Source: Enhydrobacter sp. (GTDB taxonomy: Bacteria > Pseudomonadota > Alphaproteobacteria > Reyranellales > Reyranellaceae). Taken from it: DNA of 64,000 nt. The position numbers and the translations under genes were made by a program. This document shows, one piece after another, positions 59,318-64,000 of this stretch. The notes under the pieces were generated by a model. That model was not told the origin of the DNA. It ran no database searches and saw nothing but the letters and a program-made list of their open reading frames with translations. The DNA is taken from positions 744,001 through 808,000 of the forward strand of contig CP075528.1 of NCBI GenBank assembly GCA_025808875.1, in the 5' to 3' direction. Every line of letters begins with the position of its first letter. The first letter of the stretch is position 1.

Positions 59318-59347
59318 CGCCGCCGATCGGATCTCAAGCGACGCCGC

Positions 59348-59917
59348 TCAGGGCGTCTTGGCGCCCAGCCAGAGCGGCCACAATCCCTTGCCGGCCTTGC
59401 GGGCAAGCGATTCGTGGTGCGCGTAGCGCTCGCTGGCCGTCGCATCGCCGGCCATCGCCGCGCCCAGACCTGCGCCATAGACCATGCCGTCTTCGAGCAG
59501 GCGCAGGGCCACGTCGTGCGGTTGCGGCCGGCTGCCCGCCGGCATTTCCGCCACGACGGTGCATTGCGCGACCGCGCGGCATGACCGGTCCCATCCTGCG
59601 AACCTGCAGGTGAGCCCGCGATCGGCGGCGGCGAGGATGTCCTCGAGCGCGGCGCGGGCGCGCATGCCGGGAACGGTCTCCTCGCCGGTCTGACGGTTCG
59701 TCAGCTCGGGCGCCTGGATGCCCCACAACCGGATCTGCGGCTTGAGTCCCAGCCCGACGAGCGTGCCGCCATCGACGGCGAAGCCCTTGCCCTGCCAGGT
59801 CGCGGGCAGCTCGTCGAGGAAGGCCGAGCACTCGGCCATCCGGTTCGACGGCTGGGCGGTCGCGGGTGCCGCCAGCGCGACACCCGCCAAGGTGAGAAGG
59901 GCGAGGCCCCTTTTCAC
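59348..59917 (-). CDS. Secreted thermonuclease-like protein, divergent
   Basis: 189 aa with signal peptide (LALLTLAGVALAAPATAQ). SNase-like core: DGGTLVGLGLKPQIRLWGIQ, APEL, and ARKAGKGLWPLWLG near the end. Some catalytic positions, such as the Arg of the RYGR strand, are replaced (AQCTVVAEMP), so activity is doubtful. Lies between livH and the molybdenum hydroxylase operon on the same strand. Confidence 0.75.
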   Translation of the reverse strand: MKRGLALLTLAGVALAAPATAQPSNRMAECSAFLDELPATWQGKGFAVDGGTLVGLGLKPQIRLWGIQAPELTNRQTGEETVPGMRARAALEDILAAADRGLTCRFAGWDRSCRAVAQCTVVAEMPAGSRPQPHDVALRLLEDGMVYGAGLGAAMAGDATASERYAHHESLARKAGKGLWPLWLGAKTP

Positions 59918-59935
59918 GACAGGAACGCGGCGGCC

Positions 59936-62218
59936 TCAGTCGGCCGCTTTCTTCATGCCGTCGTCGAGCGCCTCGAGCACCTTCGGCGGCGACATCGGCA
60001 GGGCGTAGAAACGCTTGCCGAGTGCGTCGTAGACGGCGTTCGACACCGCCGAGAGCGGCGGCACCAGCGGGACCTCGCCGACGCCGCGCACGCCTTGCGG
60101 ATGTTTCGGGTTGGGGATCTCGATGATGACGTTGTCGAGCATCGGCAGGTCCGATGTCACCGGCATGCGGTAGTCGAGGAAGCTCGCGTTGTCGAGTTTC
60201 CCGGTCTTGTCGTAGATGTACTCCTCGCTGAGCGCCCAACCGATGCCCTGGGCGGCGCCGCCCTGCATCTGCCCTTCGACGTACGCCGGATGGATGGCGC
60301 GGCCGACGTCCTGGAACGAGGTGTAACGCAGCACGCGCACGATGCCGAGGTCGGGGTCGACCTCGACGTCGCAGATGTGGGTGGCGAAGCCGCCCTCGGC
60401 GCCCGTCGTGTTGAGCTGCCGGCCGGCGCCGATCGGGCCGCCAGTGGCGTTGGCCTGGGCAGCGAGCTGGGCGAGCGTCAGCGGCTCGAACTTTCCGGCG
60501 TTGTCGCCAGCCGGTCGCGCCTCGCCGTTCTCCCAGGTCACGGCCTCGGGATCGATCTTCCAGATCTTGGCGGCGCGTTCCCTGAGCTGCACGATCACCT
60601 GCTCGGTCGATTGCGTCGCCACGATCGCCGAGGCGTAGGTGACCCGGCTGCCGCCGGTCAGGTTGGAGAAGCCGATGACGCTGGTGTCGCCGATCAGCAC
60701 CGAGACCTTCTTGTAGTCGATGCCGAGCAGCTCGGCGACGATGTTGGCCGTCGAGGCGCGGCTGCCGCCGATGTCGGGATGGCCGGTGACCACCACCACG
60801 GTCCCGTCCTCGGCGATGTTGACCTGCGCGCTCGATTCGCCGGGCGCGTTGAACCAGAAGCCCGAGGCGACGCCGCGGCCGCGCAGGAAGCCGTTCTTCG
60901 ACTTCTCGAGCTTGGACTTGTAGTGGGGATGCGCCATCGCCTGCTTGATCGTCTCCTCATAGCCGATCACGGGATAGACCGGGCCGTGCGCCGCCTTGGT
61001 GCCCTGCTTGGCGGCATTCTTCAGGCGCAGCTCGAGCGGATCCATCTTGAGCTTCTCGGCGACCTCGTCGAGCACGCACTCCACGGCGTAGGCTCCGATC
61101 GGCGCGCCAGGCGCGCGATAGGCCGCGACCTTGGACCGGTTGGAGACCACGTCGAAGCCCTGCGACAGGACATTCGGGATGTTGTAGGGCGCAAAGGCGC
61201 AACCCGCGGCGCCGCGGATCGGCGAGCCGGGCAATCCGCCGGCCTGCAGGTAGAAGACGCCCTTGGCCGCGACGATCTTGCCGTCCTTGGTGGCGCCGAT
61301 CTTGACCGTGCTCATCGATCCGGAGGTCGGGCCGGACGCGCGGAACACCTCCTCGCGCGTCATCACCATCTTGACCGGACGGCCGGACTTCTTCGCCAGC
61401 AGCAGCGCCACCGGTTCGAGATAGACGATGGTCTTGCCGCCGAAGCCGCCGCCGATCTCGGCGGGAATGGCGCGGATGTCGCTCTGGGGGATGCCCGTCA
61501 GGTACGTGCACATGGCGCGGACCATGAATTGGCCCTGGCTCGAGCTCCAGATCGTGGCCTTGCCGTCGACGACGCTGACCAGGCAGGCATGCGGCTCGAT
61601 GTAGCCCTGATGGACCGGCCGGGTCTTGAAGCTGCGCTCGACGACTACGTCGGCCTGCTTGAAGCCCTCGTCGATGTCGCCCAGCTTGTGCTCGAGCTTG
61701 CCGGTGATGTTCGACGGCTTGCCGTCGACCTTGTTGAACTCGTGCAGAATCGGCGCGTCGGGCTTGATGGCGTCCTCGATCTCGATGACCCAGGGCAGCA
61801 CTTCGTACTCGACCTCGATCAGCTTGCACGCCTCGGCGGCGATCTTCTCGGAGATGGCGGCGACGGCGGCGACGGGATGGCCGTGGAACAGCGCCTTCTC
61901 GCGCGCCATGACGTTGCGGCACATCCAGCGCATGTCCTGGATGCCCAGCATCAGCGGGCCCTTCTCGATCGGGAAGTCGACGATGTCCTTCGACGTCACC
62001 ACCGCCTTCACGCCGGCCAGCGCCTCGGCCTTGGTGGTGTCGATCGACTTGATGCGGGCGTGCGGATGCGGGCTGCGCAGCACCTTGCCCCAGATCATGC
62101 CGGGCATGTTGGTGTCGGCGGCATAGGCGGCGCGGCCGGTCACCTTGTCGGCGCCGTCGGGACGGATCGTGCGCTTGCCGATCCACTTGTTGTCGGGGGC
62201 GGTGATCGGGTTGTTCAT
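59936..62218 (-). CDS. Molybdenum hydroxylase large subunit (CoxL/xanthine dehydrogenase family)
   Basis: 760 aa from ATG 62218, which overlaps the small-subunit stop (ATGA). Molybdopterin-binding segments IGGGFGGKT, AAYRAPGAPIGAYAVECVLD and the catalytic-Glu region GVRGVGEVPLVPPLS are present. The active-site loop AYRAPGA lacks the AYxCSFR of true CO dehydrogenase, so the substrate is an aldehyde, N-heterocycle or similar, not CO. It is the last gene of a medium-small-large operon transcribed leftward. Confidence 0.93.
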   Translation of the reverse strand: MNNPITAPDNKWIGKRTIRPDGADKVTGRAAYAADTNMPGMIWGKVLRSPHPHARIKSIDTTKAEALAGVKAVVTSKDIVDFPIEKGPLMLGIQDMRWMCRNVMAREKALFHGHPVAAVAAISEKIAAEACKLIEVEYEVLPWVIEIEDAIKPDAPILHEFNKVDGKPSNITGKLEHKLGDIDEGFKQADVVVERSFKTRPVHQGYIEPHACLVSVVDGKATIWSSSQGQFMVRAMCTYLTGIPQSDIRAIPAEIGGGFGGKTIVYLEPVALLLAKKSGRPVKMVMTREEVFRASGPTSGSMSTVKIGATKDGKIVAAKGVFYLQAGGLPGSPIRGAAGCAFAPYNIPNVLSQGFDVVSNRSKVAAYRAPGAPIGAYAVECVLDEVAEKLKMDPLELRLKNAAKQGTKAAHGPVYPVIGYEETIKQAMAHPHYKSKLEKSKNGFLRGRGVASGFWFNAPGESSAQVNIAEDGTVVVVTGHPDIGGSRASTANIVAELLGIDYKKVSVLIGDTSVIGFSNLTGGSRVTYASAIVATQSTEQVIVQLRERAAKIWKIDPEAVTWENGEARPAGDNAGKFEPLTLAQLAAQANATGGPIGAGRQLNTTGAEGGFATHICDVEVDPDLGIVRVLRYTSFQDVGRAIHPAYVEGQMQGGAAQGIGWALSEEYIYDKTGKLDNASFLDYRMPVTSDLPMLDNVIIEIPNPKHPQGVRGVGEVPLVPPLSAVSNAVYDALGKRFYALPMSPPKVLEALDDGMKKAAD

Positions 62219-62697
62219 CGGCGGGCCTCCTTCATGTCGGCGGCGGTTTCCATGACGGCACGAACGATCTTGTCGTAACCCGTGCAGCGGCACAGGTTGC
62301 CGGCGAGCCAGAAACGCACGTCGTGCTCGGTCGGATCGGGATTGCGCTCGAGCAGGGACTTGGCGGCCATCAGCACGCCGGGCGTGCAGATGCCGCACTG
62401 CAGGGCCGCCAGCTCGAGGAACTTCTGCTGCAGCGGATGGAACTCGCCGCCTTGGGCCATGCCCTCGATGGTGCCGAGCTCCTGGCCTTCGGCCTCGGCG
62501 GCCAGCATGAGGCAGGAGCAGACGATGCGGCCGTTCACCGTGATCGTGCAGGCGCCGCAGTCGCCCGAGCCGCAGCCTTCCTTGCTGCCGGTCAGGCCGA
62601 GCGGCCCGCGCAGCACGTCGAGCATGCTTTGGTCGGCGTCGCAGAGGAACTCCATCGGCTCGCCGTTGATGGTGGTGGTTACGTGCTGTTTGGCCAT
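62215..62697 (-). CDS. Molybdenum hydroxylase small [2Fe-2S] subunit
   Basis: 160 aa with two [2Fe-2S] sites: GSKEGCGSGDCGACTITVNG (plant-type) and LQCGICTPG with CRCTGY. It transfers electrons from the molybdenum site to FAD in the medium subunit. Its stop overlaps the large-subunit ATG, and it starts 3 bp after the medium-subunit stop, so the operon is tightly coupled. Confidence 0.95.
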   Translation of the reverse strand: MAKQHVTTTINGEPMEFLCDADQSMLDVLRGPLGLTGSKEGCGSGDCGACTITVNGRIVCSCLMLAAEAEGQELGTIEGMAQGGEFHPLQQKFLELAALQCGICTPGVLMAAKSLLERNPDPTEHDVRFWLAGNLCRCTGYDKIVRAVMETAADMKEARR

Positions 62698-62700
62698 GTC

Positions 62701-63570
62701 TCAGTTTCTCCCGGCGCGCTCGGCGGCGATGGTGGCGGTGCGCTTGAGCAGCACGCCCGCGACCTTGGTGCGGTAGGCGATGGTGCCGCGCTTGTCGTCG
62801 ATCGGACGGCAGGCGGCGCTGCACGCCTTGGCGGCCTTGTCGAGCGCGGCGGCGTCGAGCTTGGAGCCGATCAGCGCCTTCGCCGCCTCCTCGACCAGAA
62901 GTACGGTGGGCGCCACGGCGCCCAGCCCGACGCGGGCGGCGGTGACGGTGCCCTTATCGAGGGTGAGGCTGACGCCGCAGCCGACGACGGCGATGTCCAT
63001 CTCGGTGCGCGGGATCATGCGCAGGTAGGCATCGCTCGAGCCCTTGGGCCGCGCCGGCAGGGTGAAGCTGACGACGATCTCGCCCGGAGTCAGGTTGAGC
63101 TTGCCCGGGCCCGCCGGCACCTTTTCGACGGCCAGCTCACGCCGCCCCTTGGGGCCCTGGATGGTGACGATGGCGCCGGCCGCGACCATGGCCGGCACGC
63201 TGTCGCCGGCCGGGGAGGCGTTGCACAGGTTACCGCCCGGCGTGGCGCGGCCCTGGATCTGAGTCGAGCCGATCAGGTTCGTGGCCTCGACAACGCCCGG
63301 CCAGGCCTTCTTGAGCTTGGGATGCTCGCGCATGGCGGCGCCCGACACCGCGGCGCCGATCCGGAAGCCACCGCCGGCGATCTCTTCGATGGCCGTCATC
63401 TCGGCGATCTTCTTGATGTCGACGAAGAGCGTGGGCCGGACGACGCCAGACCTCATCTGGACCAGCAGGTCGGTGCCTCCGGCCAGGATGCGGGCGCTTC
63501 CGGCGGCGGCGGCGAAGGCCTTGACCGCTTCGTCGAGCGTCCGCGGCGCTACATATTGTGTGTCCGTCAT
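62701..63570 (-). CDS. Molybdenum hydroxylase FAD-binding medium subunit
   Basis: 289 aa from ATG 63570. FAD-binding motifs ARILAGGTDLLVQM and TPGGNLCNASPAGDSVPAMV are intact, followed by a C-terminal CODH_FAD-type domain. First gene of the three-gene operon. A longer frame upstream to 63825 lacks domain features; the family normally starts here. Confidence 0.93.
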   Translation of the reverse strand: MTDTQYVAPRTLDEAVKAFAAAAGSARILAGGTDLLVQMRSGVVRPTLFVDIKKIAEMTAIEEIAGGGFRIGAAVSGAAMREHPKLKKAWPGVVEATNLIGSTQIQGRATPGGNLCNASPAGDSVPAMVAAGAIVTIQGPKGRRELAVEKVPAGPGKLNLTPGEIVVSFTLPARPKGSSDAYLRMIPRTEMDIAVVGCGVSLTLDKGTVTAARVGLGAVAPTVLLVEEAAKALIGSKLDAAALDKAAKACSAACRPIDDKRGTIAYRTKVAGVLLKRTATIAAERAGRN

Positions 63571-64000
63571 GGTTCGTACCGTAATCCTTTTCCGTCGCCT
63601 GAAACTCTCGTTGGCTGGAGCGTAGGCCGGAAGGTTGTCCGGCAGCAAGGCGCTTTGCCTCCATGCCGCGTGGCGAGCCCTCGTTCCGAATGTATTGAAC
63701 ATCGCGAATGGGGGTACGACAGGGAACGCGTGCGTCGGCGTCCTCTCGCTCGACGGGAAACGGCTCATGGAAACGGTACCGACCCGCGGAGAACCCGGGT
63801 GCAAGGGAGCGCCGTCTTCCGGCACTCGAACGTCGCGCAGCGCCCAGATGTTGAGCTGGCCGAATTAAAAAACGGCAATTAATTCGTCCTCGCTCCAGAT
63901 GTAGGGACAGGTCCGCCCTCGCGCCCGGTCGTCACCCAGAGCCGGTGCGTGTGGATGTGTGCGATCGGGGCGACAGACGTCGTGGCCTGCCGGCCGATCG
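63571..64000. other. Upstream region of the molybdenum hydroxylase operon, no supported gene
   Basis: About 430 bp at the window edge. Short open frames on both strands show no domain features. It should contain the operon promoter; no clear -35/-10 pair was identified. Confidence 0.4.

Noticed and set aside
60095..62278. 727-aa open frame on the plus strand opposite the molybdenum hydroxylase large subunit
   Set aside because: It is an antisense shadow caused by high GC; the translation is Arg/Asp/Leu-rich without motifs, while the minus strand encodes a full conserved enzyme.

Overview
The window is GC-rich DNA from a Gram-negative bacterium, most likely an alphaproteobacterium. The left edge carries a short RNase E/G paralogue, yacG and tRNA-Phe, a neighbourhood typical of Alphaproteobacteria. 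The right edge carries a molybdenum hydroxylase operon, a LivH-type permease and a flavoprotein monooxygenase. I name no genus.

Layout. (1) 1-2063 is ordinary chromosome ending in tRNA-Phe(GAA). (2) About 2049-51227 is a genomic island of roughly 49 kb in the 3' end of tRNA-Phe. A P4-type tyrosine integrase sits just inside the left end. A near-copy of the tRNA 3' end lies at 51213-51227, and both ends carry the same pair of TGCGGGTA direct repeats spaced 12 bp apart (2176-2195 and 51131-51150). (3) 51351-64000 is chromosome again: monooxygenase, phosphopantetheinyl transferase, methyltransferase, racemase-like protein, amidohydrolase, CobW-type GTPase, LivH permease, thermonuclease-like protein and a three-subunit molybdenum hydroxylase.

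The island is a mosaic. 4.0-8.1 kb, visibly AT-richer, encodes a ThiL-like protein, four tandem dCTP-deaminase-like proteins (one catalytic Glu changed to Gln, one degenerate and membrane-anchored) and a convergent HIT protein. 8.2-11.6 kb holds mobile-element functions (ArdC-like antirestriction, RuvC-like, XRE, P-loop ATPase). 11.7-13.5 kb is a large serine recombinase. 14-24 kb looks like a defence region: three HEPN-type proteins, a sigma factor/small protein/ImmA-IrrE cassette, a Cas2-like protein, and an OLD nuclease paired with a beta-flower-like protein. 24.3-27.5 kb has a ParB-like protein and a conjugation-type ATPase. 29.2-33.8 kb is a four-gene membrane module with MotA/ZorA-like and MotB/ZorB-like proteins but no recognisable Zorya effector. 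34.8-43.9 kb contains a split TOMM-like RiPP locus: YcaO cyclodehydratase and SagB dehydrogenase on one side, TPR membrane protein and an 8-Cys peptide on the other, separated by a 5.4-kb insertion of envelope genes. 45.7-49.3 kb has a second VirD4-like ATPase and a replication-relaxation protein. A family of four small secreted proteins or lipoproteins is scattered through the right half. No type IV secretion channel genes were seen, so the island is probably mobilisable rather than self-transmissible.

How parts may work together: an exact 20-bp motif precedes two minus-strand genes of the island backbone, and a diverged copy precedes a third, suggesting shared control. Three copies of the 3' end of alpA, two of them fused to a fragment of the sagB 3' end, record successive insertion events. 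The strongest candidates for undescribed systems are the ThiL/dCTP-deaminase operon, the four-gene MotAB-like module and the YcaO/SagB/TPR/Cys-rich peptide locus. All functional statements are read from sequence motifs; no database search was run.
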